Shown one piece after another: positions 9,120 through 20,194 of a stretch of DNA of 64,000 nt. Origin of the DNA: Parachitinimonas caeni (lineage in GTDB: Bacteria > Pseudomonadota > Gammaproteobacteria > Burkholderiales > Chitinimonadaceae); contig NZ_JARRAF010000010.1 in NCBI RefSeq assembly GCF_030129945.1, forward strand, positions 104,920 to 168,919, in the 5' to 3' direction. Position 1 is the first letter of the stretch. Each line of letters begins with the position of its first letter. A program made the position numbers and the translations under genes. Below the pieces are notes generated by a model. It did not search any database, had not been told where the DNA came from, and saw only the letters and a list, made by a program, of their open reading frames with translations.

Positions 9120-10196
9120 TCATATTAATAATGCAGCTGACTTGACCTGGATCCAGACCATCTTGCCTGGCGACAGTTGCAAGGTCGCGCAAGACAGGCG
9201 GGTGATTCTGGCAACAAAACGTATTCCAGCAACATCCAATGCCAGCACAACCTGCGCCGGATGATGCGCATCTGCCAGCTCAATAACGCAAGCGGGAAAT
9301 TTGTTGAGGATACTATCCTGCGTGTGAGGGTCGATTGCGATACTGACATCCTTGGCACATACCCGAACCCGAACCCTCTCCGCTGCAGGCTTTGTACTGG
9401 CGGGCACACGCAGGATATGGTCGCCGATCTGCAAACAGGCCAGCGCATAATCTGCATCCCAACGAATTACCGTCGTTTCGATGACCACACTGAGGTCATC
9501 CTGAAATGGAAATGGCAAATCAAGCCGGGATAGTGTTGCCGACAAAACGCCTTGCGACGCAATTTCCCCGCTGTCAAATAGCGCAATATGGTCCGCAAGG
9601 CACACCGCTTCTTCCAGCGAGTGGGTGACATAGACCATTGGGATGTCCAGCACCCGCCGCAAGCGCACCAGATAAGGCAGGATCTCGTCCCGATGCGCAC
9701 GATCAATCGCTGATAGCGGTTCATCCAGCAACAGCAGCCTGGGCGCCGCCAATAACGCACGGCCTATCGCCACCCGCTGCCGTTCTCCGCCAGACAATTT
9801 CTGAACCGACCGCTGCAGCAGGGTGCCAAGGTTCAGCATTTCGACCGCCCCCTCATAAGCTGCCCCTTGCACGGGCTGAATACGCCGGCGCCAACCGTAT
9901 CTCAGATTCCCCTCAACATTCAGATGCGGAAACAGACGCCCCTCCTGAAACACCACGCCCAATTGCCGCGCATGAACCGGTACAAATACGGGAGGGTCAT
10001 CGCTCTGCCAAACAACACCATTCATCGACAGCCTACCCAATGCAGCAGGCTCCAACCCTGCAAGGCATCTTAATAGCGTGGTCTTGCCCGAACCGGAGGG
10101 GCCAAGCAGGACGGTAGTGCCACGGCCCGGAAAATCAAAACTTGCCCGCAGGCTGAAGCCGGGCCGCTGCAATGTCAGATTGCCACTCAAGCTCAT
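9120..10196 (-). CDS. modC: Molybdate ABC transporter ATP-binding protein ModC
   Basis: 358 residues. The ATPase of the molybdate importer. N-terminal ABC domain: Walker A GPSGSGKTTLLR (about 33-44), Q-loop VVFQEGRLFPHLNVEGNL, signature LSGGERQRVAIGRALL, Walker B LLLLDEPLSAID, and switch His in YVTHSLEEAV. The C-terminal third (about 230-358) is the regulatory mop/TOBE-type domain typical of ModC. Last gene of modA-modB-modC, 9 bases after modB. Confidence 0.95.
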   Translation of the reverse strand: MSLSGNLTLQRPGFSLRASFDFPGRGTTVLLGPSGSGKTTLLRCLAGLEPAALGRLSMNGVVWQSDDPPVFVPVHARQLGVVFQEGRLFPHLNVEGNLRYGWRRRIQPVQGAAYEGAVEMLNLGTLLQRSVQKLSGGERQRVAIGRALLAAPRLLLLDEPLSAIDRAHRDEILPYLVRLRRVLDIPMVYVTHSLEEAVCLADHIALFDSGEIASQGVLSATLSRLDLPFPFQDDLSVVIETTVIRWDADYALACLQIGDHILRVPASTKPAAERVRVRVCAKDVSIAIDPHTQDSILNKFPACVIELADAHHPAQVVLALDVAGIRFVARITRLSCATLQLSPGKMVWIQVKSAALLI

Positions 10197-10205
10197 GAGA
10201 AGACT

Positions 10206-11758
<1,553 letters not shown>

Positions 11759-11958
11759 TTATTTGGCGCTATTGACACTTTTTGCAGTCCATAAAAGGTC
11801 TCAATTGAGCCAAAACCCATGTAGAGCCGTTCATTCAGGTTACATGGGCTTTCATTGAAAAGTGATGACTTGCACCTTGGTTGGCATCGGACCTTGCGTC
11901 ATTCCGGACCAACCATACGAGCCCCGCCTAAGCGGCCTGGGCCAAGGAGACTGCTGCA

Positions 11959-13110
11959 ATGGCTTACGGTCGGATCAAGCCCTCGGATGTGCATATCGGT
12001 CGCCCGCTTCAGTGGGATGTCTTTGACGAAAAGGGCAACCTCCTTTTAGGCAAAGGCCATGTAATCAGCAGCGAAAACCAGCTGGTGCGACTACTGCAGC
12101 TTGGCATGTTTGCCGACAACGCAGCCCTGCAGCGCAGCAGGGGCGATGTCGTCATCGACGAAACACTGCCACCCTCCACCGTAACCCTGCTTCTGGTTGC
12201 GAGAAAAAAACTGGAAACCCTGTTTACCCAGCTCGAACAAGCGACACTTGAAGACAATTTTGTTGCCCGGATGCATGAGATCGTCGCGCATGTGGAAGGT
12301 GGCTGCAGCGTCAATCCGAATGTTGCCCTGGCGATGATTCTGCTGCGACAGGATGGGCGTTACGCCATCCGCCATATGGTCAACGCTGCCGTGGTGGTCA
12401 ATCTGGTTTGCAAAAGCATGGGGAAGACCGAAGACGAACGCCGCCGGATCGTCGCTGCCACTCTGAGCATGAACTTCGGCATGATGGACTATCAGGACAA
12501 GCTCAAGCAGCAAACCACGCCACTCACTCCCGAGCAACGTGCCGAGCTGGAGCAGCATCCGTTTAAAAGCCGTGAACTCCTTGCCAACGCTGGTGTACTG
12601 GACGAACTATGGCTTACCGCCGTGCTGCAGCACCATGAATACATCGACGGTTCCGGCTACCCCGGCAAGCTCAAAGGTGACAGCGTATGCCAGGAAGCCC
12701 AGCTGGTTTCCCTCGCTGACCTGTTCTGTGCTCGCGTCACACCCAGGGCATATCGGGCAGCAGTTGCATCCAATGTCGCCTTGCGCGGCATCCTGCTTGA
12801 TCGGGGCAAAGCGTTCAACCCGCTGCTGGCCGCCCACTTCATTAAAACATTGGGCATCTACCCGGCAGGCATGATGGTCAAACTGGCCAATGGTGAAATC
12901 GGCCTGGTTTCAGAACCCACCGAAAAAGCCAACTGCCCGATAGTCTCCAGCTTCATCGGCCCTCGGGGTGCCCCGCTGACCATCGTGCTGAAACGGGATA
13001 CCAGCCTGGATCTGTACGCCATCCGCGAAACCGTCGATCCAAAATCCTTTGCGGTACATATCAATATGGAAAACATCTGGGGATCTGCCGCAGTGGAGTA
13101 CCGGATTTAG
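11959..13110 (+). CDS. HD-GYP-type protein lacking the HD dyad (probable inactive or altered c-di-GMP phosphodiesterase)
   Basis: 383 residues, good Shine-Dalgarno AAGGAGA. The second half aligns by eye with HD-GYP domains, which hydrolyse cyclic di-GMP: His139, His200, HHE at 225-227, DGSGYP at 230-235 and Asp254 are all present. The central metal-binding His-Asp pair, normally in a LLHDIGK context, is here LSMNFGM, with Met171-Asn172. Without those ligands the bimetallic centre is probably not formed, so a receptor or interaction role is more likely than catalysis (inference). The N-terminal 120 residues and C-terminal 70 residues have no domain I can name. Single gene, divergent from modABC. 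Confidence 0.85.
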   Translation: MAYGRIKPSDVHIGRPLQWDVFDEKGNLLLGKGHVISSENQLVRLLQLGMFADNAALQRSRGDVVIDETLPPSTVTLLLVARKKLETLFTQLEQATLEDNFVARMHEIVAHVEGGCSVNPNVALAMILLRQDGRYAIRHMVNAAVVVNLVCKSMGKTEDERRRIVAATLSMNFGMMDYQDKLKQQTTPLTPEQRAELEQHPFKSRELLANAGVLDELWLTAVLQHHEYIDGSGYPGKLKGDSVCQEAQLVSLADLFCARVTPRAYRAAVASNVALRGILLDRGKAFNPLLAAHFIKTLGIYPAGMMVKLANGEIGLVSEPTEKANCPIVSSFIGPRGAPLTIVLKRDTSLDLYAIRETVDPKSFAVHINMENIWGSAAVEYRI

Positions 13111-13219
13111 CCACCGCCTCGATTGCGCCCCCTCCTGCCGAATCATCTCCCCCACCCAACGCTTGCCGCCACCGCGAAGCCTTGGCAAGCTTGAAACCCA
13201 ATCAGATCCGACCGATGCT

Positions 13220-13266
13220 GGCCTCTATTGACCTATTGCCTCCGGACACAAAACGTCAATCGAGCC
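13220..13266. repeat. Copy F of the TA-flanked intergenic repeat family
   Basis: 47-bp imperfect palindrome with arms GGCCTCTATTGACC and, read in reverse, GGCTCGATTGACGTTTTG. Same size and design as copy C at 47356. It lies between the HD-GYP-like gene and the isochorismatase gene. The flanking TA is not kept. Confidence 0.6.
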
Positions 13267-13312
13267 AACATGGCCAGAATCTAACCACCCTGCATACTAG
13301 AAAGCCCGAAGC

Positions 13313-14176
13313 ATGTTAATCGACGCCGCCCAAAGCACCTTGTTGATTGTTGATGTTCAACAAAAGCTCCTGCCCGCCGTTGCCGAGGCCACAGAAACTA
13401 CGGCCAACCTGCGCTGGCTGATCCGCATCGCCAATACCTTGTCGATACCAACCGTCTTTTCCGAGCAATACCCACAAGGTCTTGGCGCCACCCTGCCCTG
13501 CCTGCTGGAAGCGGCCAATAATGCTCCAGTAGTCATCAAAACCCTGTTCTCCTGCGTCGATGCCAGTTGCCTCAACGGCTCGCCGGTCGAGCAAAGCAGT
13601 CAGATCGTTGTGGCCGGCATCGAGGCACACGTATGTGTTCTGCAAACGGTGATTCATCTGCTAGCCATCGGAAAGACGGTTTATGTGGTAGCCGATGCCG
13701 TGTCATCGCGCAACGAGCACGATAAAGCGCTGGCGCTGGAACGCTTGCGCGGTGCCGGCGCCCATATCGTCAGCCGGGAGATGGTGTTGTTCGAATGGCT
13801 GCGCGATTCACGCTCGACCCACTTCAAGGAGATTTCACGCGAATATCTGCAAAAACCACCAGGCCTGAGCTTTGCCGATGCCTTGACCACGCTGCCCACC
13901 ACGGCTCACCTGTCCGGATTACAGCTATGGCGGGATGGCAAGCTGGAAGCCGTCATCGAAAACAAACCCGGCCAGACCGGTTCACTTGCTATCTATCACG
14001 CCTTGTTCCAGCGCTATCGTTCCATCACGCCCAAAGCCGCTCGCGCCGGATTGGCGATGTATGGCGAGCATGTCGCCGATGCTCAGGCTCATCCGGGCAA
14101 ACATCCCAATATCGACAGACTGCTGGCTCTGGAACTGGTAGGCGGTGGCTTCGGCGTCAGGCTGCTACCCCTATGA
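13313..14176 (+). CDS. Isochorismatase-family hydrolase fused to a DUF2322-like domain
   Basis: 287 residues. Residues 1-180 are a cysteine hydrolase of the isochorismatase/YcaC type: the catalytic triad is Asp14 (LLIVDVQQ), Lys76 (VVIKTLFSC) and Cys108 (AGIEAHVCVLQT). Substrate unknown. From about residue 181 (FADALTTLPTTAHLSGLQLW) the protein continues for about 100 residues that I recognise from memory as DUF2322-like (GSLAIYHALFQRY, AHPGKHPNIDRLLAL). Family members of this hydrolase usually end near residue 180-200, so this is a fusion. The stop overlaps the start of the next gene by ATGA. Confidence 0.85.
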   Translation: MLIDAAQSTLLIVDVQQKLLPAVAEATETTANLRWLIRIANTLSIPTVFSEQYPQGLGATLPCLLEAANNAPVVIKTLFSCVDASCLNGSPVEQSSQIVVAGIEAHVCVLQTVIHLLAIGKTVYVVADAVSSRNEHDKALALERLRGAGAHIVSREMVLFEWLRDSRSTHFKEISREYLQKPPGLSFADALTTLPTTAHLSGLQLWRDGKLEAVIENKPGQTGSLAIYHALFQRYRSITPKAARAGLAMYGEHVADAQAHPGKHPNIDRLLALELVGGGFGVRLLPL

Positions 14177-15450
14177 GCAGGCTCGACCGCGCGGCGGCAT
14201 CGCTTCGCGCTGCAGACCTGCCTGCCCGCAGGTGGCTAAACCTGCTCTGCCTGTTATCGGCGAATTGGCTGGCTGCCTGTACCGCGCCGCAAGCCCCTCC
14301 TGTAATCAAGCCACCTGTCGCACCCGCAACAGATCCATGGGCCGCACCGTTACCACTCGTCAGAAACCTGAGTGGCTTTCCGGTATTGCAAAGCCAGTAT
14401 CCCAACCATGATGGCCAGCCTTACCTCTCAGTCATCCTGAAGCAAACCTATACCCGTACGGCGGATCAGTCCTTACAGCTCGCCCTGCCGCAACCGCCCT
14501 TGCAAATCGACGACGAAATGAGTCGCAACGACTGCACGGCAGCCTTGATTCGCCCTGGAGAGCTTGCCCCACTCAAGCTGGCAACCGACGTGATGATTAC
14601 CGGAACCGCCCATGCCCCGCAGGGCAAACCTGCGACCGAATGGAAAGTGGGCCTGAAGATGGGTGACGATAGTCGCAATTTGCACCTTACCGGACCTCGC
14701 TGGTGGCTCAAGGATAAGAACAACTGGAAGCTGAGCAAACCGAGTCCGATGAGTGCCTTGCCGCTCAGCTACGACTACGCACAAGGCCGACGCGACGCGG
14801 GTTGTGGCCTGGGCAGCTTCGCCCACAATCGCACCGGAATGGGCTGGTATACCCTTGCCGAGCGCAAGGAAGCAAAAAAGCTCGCCGCGCCACAGATCGA
14901 ATGGGACGAAAAGCGGGTTAGCGTCATTGACCGATTTACCCAGCTGGCAGGTTTCGCACCGGTCGCCCCCAACTGGTGGGCCCGCGCAATCTACGCTGGT
15001 GCCAAACCCTGTGAAGTGCCGTGCAAAAAGCTGGAATCAGATTTTGATTTCAATTTCTACAGCCAGGCCAACCCGGCACTCCGATTCAACTTTCTGAAAG
15101 GCGATGAAGCAATCACGCTGGAGGGAATGAGCCCGCAGGGGCCGCAAGTCTGGCGCCTGCCGGGTGATCGACCCCACCTGCTGCTGCATGAACGTGCAGG
15201 AGGCCAACGCCCACAAGCCATGCGACTGGATACGGTGCTGATAGAAAACGACCGCAACCGTCTGACGTTGATCTGGCGGGCAGTGTATCTCCCCACTCCG
15301 TCCCTTGTGGCGACGGAAGTCCGTCTGTTACGTAAAGAAGAACTTCAGGCAAGCGATGGCGCAATAGCCGGACCAACCAGAGAACTGATGGAAAAATTGA
15401 AGCAGTCATTACAGCCAGGGTACCCAGGCTACTGGTGGCCGGCCATTTAG
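14173..15450 (+). CDS. DUF2169-domain lipoprotein
   Basis: 425 residues from ATG 14173, which overlaps the previous stop (ATGA). A long in-frame extension back to 13795 overlaps the preceding gene and is rejected. The N-terminus has a signal sequence ending in a lipobox LAAC (Cys36). The body matches the DUF2169 pattern: SVILKQTYTRT, PGELAPLKLATDVMITGTAHAPQGKPATEW, PLSYDYAQGRRDAGCG and FNFYSQANPALRFNFLKGDEAITLEGM. DUF2169 proteins usually sit beside type VI secretion effector genes, but none are present here. Function unknown; probably an envelope protein. Confidence 0.8.
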   Translation: MSRLDRAAASLRAADLPARRWLNLLCLLSANWLAACTAPQAPPVIKPPVAPATDPWAAPLPLVRNLSGFPVLQSQYPNHDGQPYLSVILKQTYTRTADQSLQLALPQPPLQIDDEMSRNDCTAALIRPGELAPLKLATDVMITGTAHAPQGKPATEWKVGLKMGDDSRNLHLTGPRWWLKDKNNWKLSKPSPMSALPLSYDYAQGRRDAGCGLGSFAHNRTGMGWYTLAERKEAKKLAAPQIEWDEKRVSVIDRFTQLAGFAPVAPNWWARAIYAGAKPCEVPCKKLESDFDFNFYSQANPALRFNFLKGDEAITLEGMSPQGPQVWRLPGDRPHLLLHERAGGQRPQAMRLDTVLIENDRNRLTLIWRAVYLPTPSLVATEVRLLRKEELQASDGAIAGPTRELMEKLKQSLQPGYPGYWWPAI

Positions 15451-15490
15451 GTGATCGGGGTGGTATGGCTATCCCCCCGTGATCAGAATG

Positions 15491-15520
15491 AAGCATTCCC
15501 GACATCCGGGAATGCTTTTT
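15491..15520 (+). terminator. Intrinsic terminator after the DUF2169 gene
   Basis: AAGCATTCCCG (15491-15501) and CGGGAATGCTT (15507-15517) form an 11-bp stem followed by TTTT. Confidence 0.88.
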
Positions 15521-15573
15521 AACTTCTCAAGAAAGCGAATGCAGGAATCAGTATTTGACGGGGTCGCTGGCGG

Positions 15574-16038
15574 TTACGTCGTACTCGGCTTCTGTGTACG
15601 GGCAACGAATTCGCCATCAAAACGGGCAGCCATGCCATTACCGGCCCAGATCTCTACCGTGACGGCCAGTCTGCCAATTCCACGTCGGGTCAGTATCTTG
15701 GCAAAGGCGGCAGCTGCCTCTGCATGACACGGAATGGCTCTCGCAATGAAATCCGACTCAACCGGCTTCAAATACTCGGTAGCCCCACGCTGGATGACAA
15801 TCTCGACGGGTCCAAGATCATGCAGATCAGTCAACCGCAACACTTCGCACCAGCCGGCCAGTGTGGCCAGGGCTGCGATGCTGCCACCAAACCCTGTTCC
15901 CTTGTCGTTACGATTGGGGGCTAATGGCGCGAAAAGCTGCAGATGGCCATCTGCATCCAACTGGGCCTGAACAGCCATCGGCGCCGCCAGAGGAATACCC
16001 GAGCTGATCAGACTTTGCCATGTTGCAGCATTTCGCAT
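15574..16038 (-). CDS. Thioesterase-domain protein (YiiD C-terminal type)
   Basis: 154 residues, hot-dog fold thioesterase predicted. Motifs PLAPNRNDKGTGFGGSIAALATLAGWCEVLRL and YLKPVESDFIARAIP fit the PF09500 family, which resembles acyl-CoA or acyl-ACP thioesterases; the substrate is unknown. It starts eight bases after rhlE on the same strand, so the two are probably co-transcribed. No signal peptide; cytoplasmic. Confidence 0.78.
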   Translation of the reverse strand: MRNAATWQSLISSGIPLAAPMAVQAQLDADGHLQLFAPLAPNRNDKGTGFGGSIAALATLAGWCEVLRLTDLHDLGPVEIVIQRGATEYLKPVESDFIARAIPCHAEAAAAFAKILTRRGIGRLAVTVEIWAGNGMAARFDGEFVARTQKPSTT

Positions 16039-16046
16039 CGACTGCC

Positions 16047-17462
16047 TCAGCGCTTACCGACTGGTGGCAACAGCAAAGCCGCTACAGGGCGTTGAGGACG
16101 CTGACCGAAGCGGATCTCGATCGCGGCGCTGATCTGCGCCTTGCCACCAATCAGGGCGGCAGACTCGGTTCGCGCCACACCAACCCGACCGGTTGCAGGC
16201 ATCGAACGGGGCGATGCCGTTGCCGAGGGAAAGGCGGCCGGATCTTTCGGCAAAGGAGCACCGCCGCGTGAGAACCCCGGTACTGGGGTTAGAGGCAAAT
16301 CACGCTTGAGCAGCTTCTGAATGGCCTGGAATTGCCTCTCTTCTTCCGGGCTGACCAGCGAAATCGCAACGCCCGACGAACCGGCACGGCCAGTGCGGCC
16401 GATACGATGCACATAGTCCTCAGGCGAACCTGGCAGCTCGAAGTTCACCACAAACGGCAGCTCCGAAATATCCAGGCCACGGGCGGCAATATCCGTCGCA
16501 ACCAGCACGCGCAAGCTGCCTTCCTTGAAGGCTGCCAAGGCGGCCATGCGGGCCTGCTGGGTGCGATCACCATGAATTGCTTCTACCAGAAAACCATCAC
16601 GGGCAAGTTCTCGCGCCAGGCGATCAGCCCCCTGTCGCGTGCGGCAGAATACGATGACCTGCTGCATCTGGTGCATGCGGATCAAATGCGCCAGCAAGGC
16701 ACGCTTGCGCGGCGCATCAACCGGATGCAGATACTGGGCCACCGACTCATTGGCACTATTGCGACGGGCCACCTCGATCGTTTCCGGCGCATGCATGAAG
16801 TCTTCGGCCAGCTTTTTGATTTCCGGCGCAAAGGTAGCCGAGAACAGCAACGTCTGTCGCTGCTTGGGCAACAGGCTCATGATCTTGCGAATATCCAGGA
16901 TGAAGCCCATGTCGAGCATGCGGTCGGCTTCGTCCAGCACCAGCACTTCCACTTGCCCCAGAGAGACGGTTTTCTGCTGGATATGGTCGAGCAGCCGTCC
17001 CGGCGTAGCCACGAGAATCTCGACCCCATCGCGCAGGGGCTTAACTTGGCCATTGATATCCACCCCGCCAAACACAGCCGTGGCGCGCAGAGGGATGTAC
17101 TTGCTATAGGTTTGGACGCTGTCGAATACCTGATCACACAATTCACGGGTTGGGGTGATGATCAGCGCACGGACAGGGTGCTTGGCTGGCGACACGCTGT
17201 TGTTGGCATGTTTTTGCAGCCGATGCAGGATAGGTAAAGTAAAAGCTGCCGTCTTACCGGTGCCAGTTTGTGCGGCGCCCATCACATCGCGCCCGGACAG
17301 AACGGTCGGAATCGCCTTCTGCTGAACGGGTGTGGGGCTGGTGTAGCCCTGCTCCTCCACGGCACGTAGCAGCTCAGCCGACAGGCCAAGTTGTGCAAAT
17401 GTCAGGGAAGAGGGAGCGTGAGGTCCGGAATCGGACGGTAGTTCTGAAGCCGCCTGTTGCAT
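16047..17462 (-). CDS. rhlE: DEAD-box ATP-dependent RNA helicase, RhlE type
   Basis: 471 residues from ATG 17462; a GTG at 17477 would add five residues and cannot be excluded. Unwinds RNA in ribosome assembly or RNA decay. All DEAD-box motifs are visible: Q motif [11 protein letters not shown]...[14 protein letters not shown], motif I AQTGTGKT, Ia PTRELCDQV, Ib [14 protein letters not shown] ([13 protein letters not shown]), [40 protein letters not shown] low-complexity tail of about 90 residues follows. Divergent from prmB. Confidence 0.93.
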   Translation of the reverse strand: MQQAASELPSDSGPHAPSSLTFAQLGLSAELLRAVEEQGYTSPTPVQQKAIPTVLSGRDVMGAAQTGTGKTAAFTLPILHRLQKHANNSVSPAKHPVRALIITPTRELCDQVFDSVQTYSKYIPLRATAVFGGVDINGQVKPLRDGVEILVATPGRLLDHIQQKTVSLGQVEVLVLDEADRMLDMGFILDIRKIMSLLPKQRQTLLFSATFAPEIKKLAEDFMHAPETIEVARRNSANESVAQYLHPVDAPRKRALLAHLIRMHQMQQVIVFCRTRQGADRLARELARDGFLVEAIHGDRTQQARMAALAAFKEGSLRVLVATDIAARGLDISELPFVVNFELPGSPEDYVHRIGRTGRAGSSGVAISLVSPEEERQFQAIQKLLKRDLPLTPVPGFSRGGAPLPKDPAAFPSATASPRSMPATGRVGVARTESAALIGGKAQISAAIEIRFGQRPQRPVAALLLPPVGKR

Positions 17463-17615
17463 GGAAATTGATGACACCTTGGGCGCGGATAAACGGCGAA
17501 ATATAAGCGATCGACGCCGTTCGTGAAACCTGAAACGGCCTCACTGCGGCATTTTCGAGACAGTTTGCCACACGCTTGGGCTAAACTGGAGTGTTGTCCG
17601 ACCAATGGATTCGCC

Positions 17616-18557
17616 ATGCAACCGATACCCTCCCCAGCCGAACCGAACCTGTTTCAAGATGCTTCGGCACATCTCATTACCATTCGAGACCTGCTGCGTT
17701 TTGCTGTTTCTCGCTATGAACAGGCTGAACTGTTTTTTGGTCACGGCAGCAGCAGTGCCTACGACGAAGCAGCCTGGCTGATCCTGCGTGCCCTGCATTT
17801 GCCAGCCGACCGCCTGGAGCCGTTTCTTGATGCCAGATTACTGCCTGCCGAGCGCGATACCTTGCTCGGCCTGATCAAGGCCCGTGTCGAAACCCGCAAG
17901 CCGGCAGCTTATCTACTGAATGAAGCCTGGTTGGGTGACTACCGTTTTTATGTCGATGAACGGGTCATTGTGCCGCGTTCATTCATCGCCGAACTGATCC
18001 GCGATGAAGCTTTACTGCCTTGGATCGAATACCCCGAGCTGGTGAACCGGGCGCTGGACCTGTGTACAGGCTCGGGCTGCCTCGCAATCATGCTGGCCGA
18101 TGCCTTCCCCGATGCCGAGGTGGATGCTGTCGATATTTCCCCGGATGCCCTGGCGGTTGCTGAGATCAACGTCAAAACCTACGGCCTGCAAGACCGCGTA
18201 GCGTTGGTGATGAGCGATATGTTCAATTCGCTGGAAGGCCGATACGACTTGATCATCAGCAACCCACCTTATGTTGACGCGCCGTCGGTAGCCGAGCTGC
18301 CAGCGGAATACCTGCATGAGCCAGAGCTGGCACTTGGCAGCGGTGAGGATGGTCTGGATGCCGTTCGGGAAATCCTGACCAGAGCGCCAGACTTCCTCAC
18401 GGATCAGGGAGTGCTGGTGGTTGAAATCGGCCACAACCGTCTGGTGCTTGAAGCCGCCTTCCCCGAGTTGCCATTCAACTGGATGCCAACCAGTGGCGGG
18501 GATGGCTTTGTATTTGTCTTGAGTCGCGGCGACCTGCTGGACCTCGCCCCGCTGTAG
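17616..18557 (+). CDS. prmB: Ribosomal protein L3 N5-glutamine methyltransferase PrmB
   Basis: 313 residues from ATG 17616. Methylates a glutamine of ribosomal protein L3. The S-adenosylmethionine fold shows RALDLCTGSGCLAIMLA, DAVDISPDALAVAEINV and the catalytic NPPY motif (IISNPPYVDAPSVAELPAEYLHEPELAL). The N-terminal helical domain (RDLLRFAVSRYEQAELFFGHGSS) and insert YFYVDERVIVPRSFIAELI-like region separate it from release-factor methylase PrmC. A longer frame from 17523 has no family support. Followed 42 bases later by a DJ-1 family gene on the same strand. Confidence 0.94.
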   Translation: MQPIPSPAEPNLFQDASAHLITIRDLLRFAVSRYEQAELFFGHGSSSAYDEAAWLILRALHLPADRLEPFLDARLLPAERDTLLGLIKARVETRKPAAYLLNEAWLGDYRFYVDERVIVPRSFIAELIRDEALLPWIEYPELVNRALDLCTGSGCLAIMLADAFPDAEVDAVDISPDALAVAEINVKTYGLQDRVALVMSDMFNSLEGRYDLIISNPPYVDAPSVAELPAEYLHEPELALGSGEDGLDAVREILTRAPDFLTDQGVLVVEIGHNRLVLEAAFPELPFNWMPTSGGDGFVFVLSRGDLLDLAPL

Positions 18558-18599
18558 CTGTAGGGCAAACCGGTAACCAAGACCATCCAAGGAGGCATC

Positions 18600-19199
18600 A
18601 TGAGCTGCCTGAATGTGGGAATCCTGTTATTCGACGACGTCGAGCTGCTGGACTTTGCCGGCCCTTATGAGGTGTTTTCGGTCGCCGCAGACAGGCAGCA
18701 ACCGCCGCCCTTCAAGGTCTTCACGGTCGCACGCCAGAATTGGCCCGTGCGCTCGGTCAACGGCCTGACGGTCAATGCCGACTATCACTTCTCCAACTGT
18801 CCCACCATCGACCTGCTGGTCATTCCCGGCGGGAATGGCATGCGGCAGGAAATCACCCGGCCAGATGTGGTGGAATGGGTCAGGGAGCGTGCGAGTCTGG
18901 CTCGTCATGTCATGAGCGTCTGCTCGGGGGCCAGGCTGCTTGCGGCAGCCGGACTACTCAAGGGGCAGTCAGCCACCACCCATCACGAAGTGGTCGATGA
19001 ACTGGCCCGGCAGGCGCCAGATGCAACCATCATCGCAGGTGCCCGGTTTATCGAGTCGGGCAAAATCTTCAGCTCGGCCGGCATCTCGGCAGGCATTGAT
19101 CTGTCTTTGTATCTCGTTGCCAAGCTGTGTGGAAATGATGTCGCCACCGACTCCGCCCGATATATGGAATATGACTGGCGCCATCGGCATGCGGGTTGA
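18600..19199 (+). CDS. DJ-1/PfpI family protein (isonitrile hydratase-like)
   Basis: 199 residues, strong AAGGAGG site. The class I glutaminase-like fold is shown by VGILLFDDVELLDFAGPYEVFS with the conserved acid, IPGGNGMR, and the nucleophile Cys108 in MSVCSGARLLAAAGLLKG, followed by TTHH and SAGISAGIDLSL. This arrangement matches isonitrile hydratase and the amidase-like half of GlxA-type AraC regulators, but no helix-turn-helix domain follows. Substrate unknown. Cytoplasmic. Confidence 0.82.
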   Translation: MSCLNVGILLFDDVELLDFAGPYEVFSVAADRQQPPPFKVFTVARQNWPVRSVNGLTVNADYHFSNCPTIDLLVIPGGNGMRQEITRPDVVEWVRERASLARHVMSVCSGARLLAAAGLLKGQSATTHHEVVDELARQAPDATIIAGARFIESGKIFSSAGISAGIDLSLYLVAKLCGNDVATDSARYMEYDWRHRHAG

Positions 19200-19208
19200 T
19201 GGCGAGGC

Positions 19209-20003
19209 TCAGTGATTGCGGGCCGGGATGGGCGCATCCACCGATACTGGCGCCTGCCCGGTCAGACCGTGGCGGATCAAAATGCGGTCGTACACGCCGT
19301 TTGCGCGGATCCGGCTTAGTCCATCGTTGAACTGCTGCATGAGCAAGCGGCTTTCCGGATAACTACGGGATACCAACAGCCGGTTATGGCCAACCAGATT
19401 CAAAGGCGGTTCGAGCACCCCGAACGAGGCAGACTCCTTGGGAAATTGGGTATTGATGTGGTGCCAGCCAACCACATCATTCATTGGCACCAGATCCACG
19501 CGACCAGCCCGTAGCTTGGCAATACTCTGTGCTTCGGTGGTCGCATAGTCGAGATTCAGGCCAAGGCGGCCGAACTCTTCCAGATACCACTCGCCTCTGA
19601 TCACACCCAGCGTATAAGGCCGCAGCTCATCCAGTCTGGCATAGCTTGTCCGGCTCGACCATTTGGGCCGGAAAAAGAACAACCGGCCGGTTGTTGTCAG
19701 CAAGGTATCGGAGAACTCGAACCTGGCCAGTCGTGCGTCGGTCTTAAGGTAAGGAAATGCAGCAAATACGCTGCCCTTTTCAACCATCGCCTCGGCGATC
19801 GGCCAGCTGACGAACTGAATGCTCACTTCATAACCCGCCTCCTTCATCGCCATGCGCACGATCTCGGTCACCGGTCCCATATCCGGCGCAGACTGCGAGA
19901 CAAACGGGGGCCACTCCCCTGTGACCAGAGAAATGACCGGCGCAGCCTTGCTGACAGCCATAGCACCGATTGCCGCGCCAAACACCACGCCACGCCAATC
20001 CAT
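19209..20003 (-). CDS. Orphan periplasmic substrate-binding protein, family 3
   Basis: 264 residues from ATG 20003, with GGAGAGGGGGG upstream and a signal peptide ending VSKAAP; a longer frame to 20138 is not needed. SBP_bac_3-type fold (amino-acid binding proteins) is suggested by SLVTGEWPPFVS, MGPVTEIVRMAMKEAGYEV, EAMVEKGSVFAAFPYLKTDAR and IRGEWYLEEFGR. No permease or ATPase is adjacent. One of four such orphans in the window. Ligand unknown; many orphans of this group act as sensors or lost their transporter. Confidence 0.82.
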   Translation of the reverse strand: MDWRGVVFGAAIGAMAVSKAAPVISLVTGEWPPFVSQSAPDMGPVTEIVRMAMKEAGYEVSIQFVSWPIAEAMVEKGSVFAAFPYLKTDARLARFEFSDTLLTTTGRLFFFRPKWSSRTSYARLDELRPYTLGVIRGEWYLEEFGRLGLNLDYATTEAQSIAKLRAGRVDLVPMNDVVGWHHINTQFPKESASFGVLEPPLNLVGHNRLLVSRSYPESRLLMQQFNDGLSRIRANGVYDRILIRHGLTGQAPVSVDAPIPARNH

Positions 20004-20194
20004 TCGCCCCCCTCTCCGCGCACTTCGGTCCACGACACACCCACACACAGACGCGCATGAAATGCGACAAACAGTTAAGTAGTCAGCCTTTCTACTGACA
20101 GTATAGATGGCTCGACAAGCAGCAAACTGGCAGATCAACCGCTGCCACCCAATGTCGCAAGGCAGCCACTGGCACGCGCTGTTAAAATCTCTTT

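Noticed and set aside
13795..14172. N-terminal extension of the DUF2169 gene
   Set aside because: It overlaps the isochorismatase-DUF2322 gene in another frame; the ATGA overlap start at 14173 with a lipobox is far better.
16332..17237. 301-codon frame on the plus strand
   Set aside because: Antisense to rhlE, low-complexity His/Gln/Arg composition and no ribosome site.
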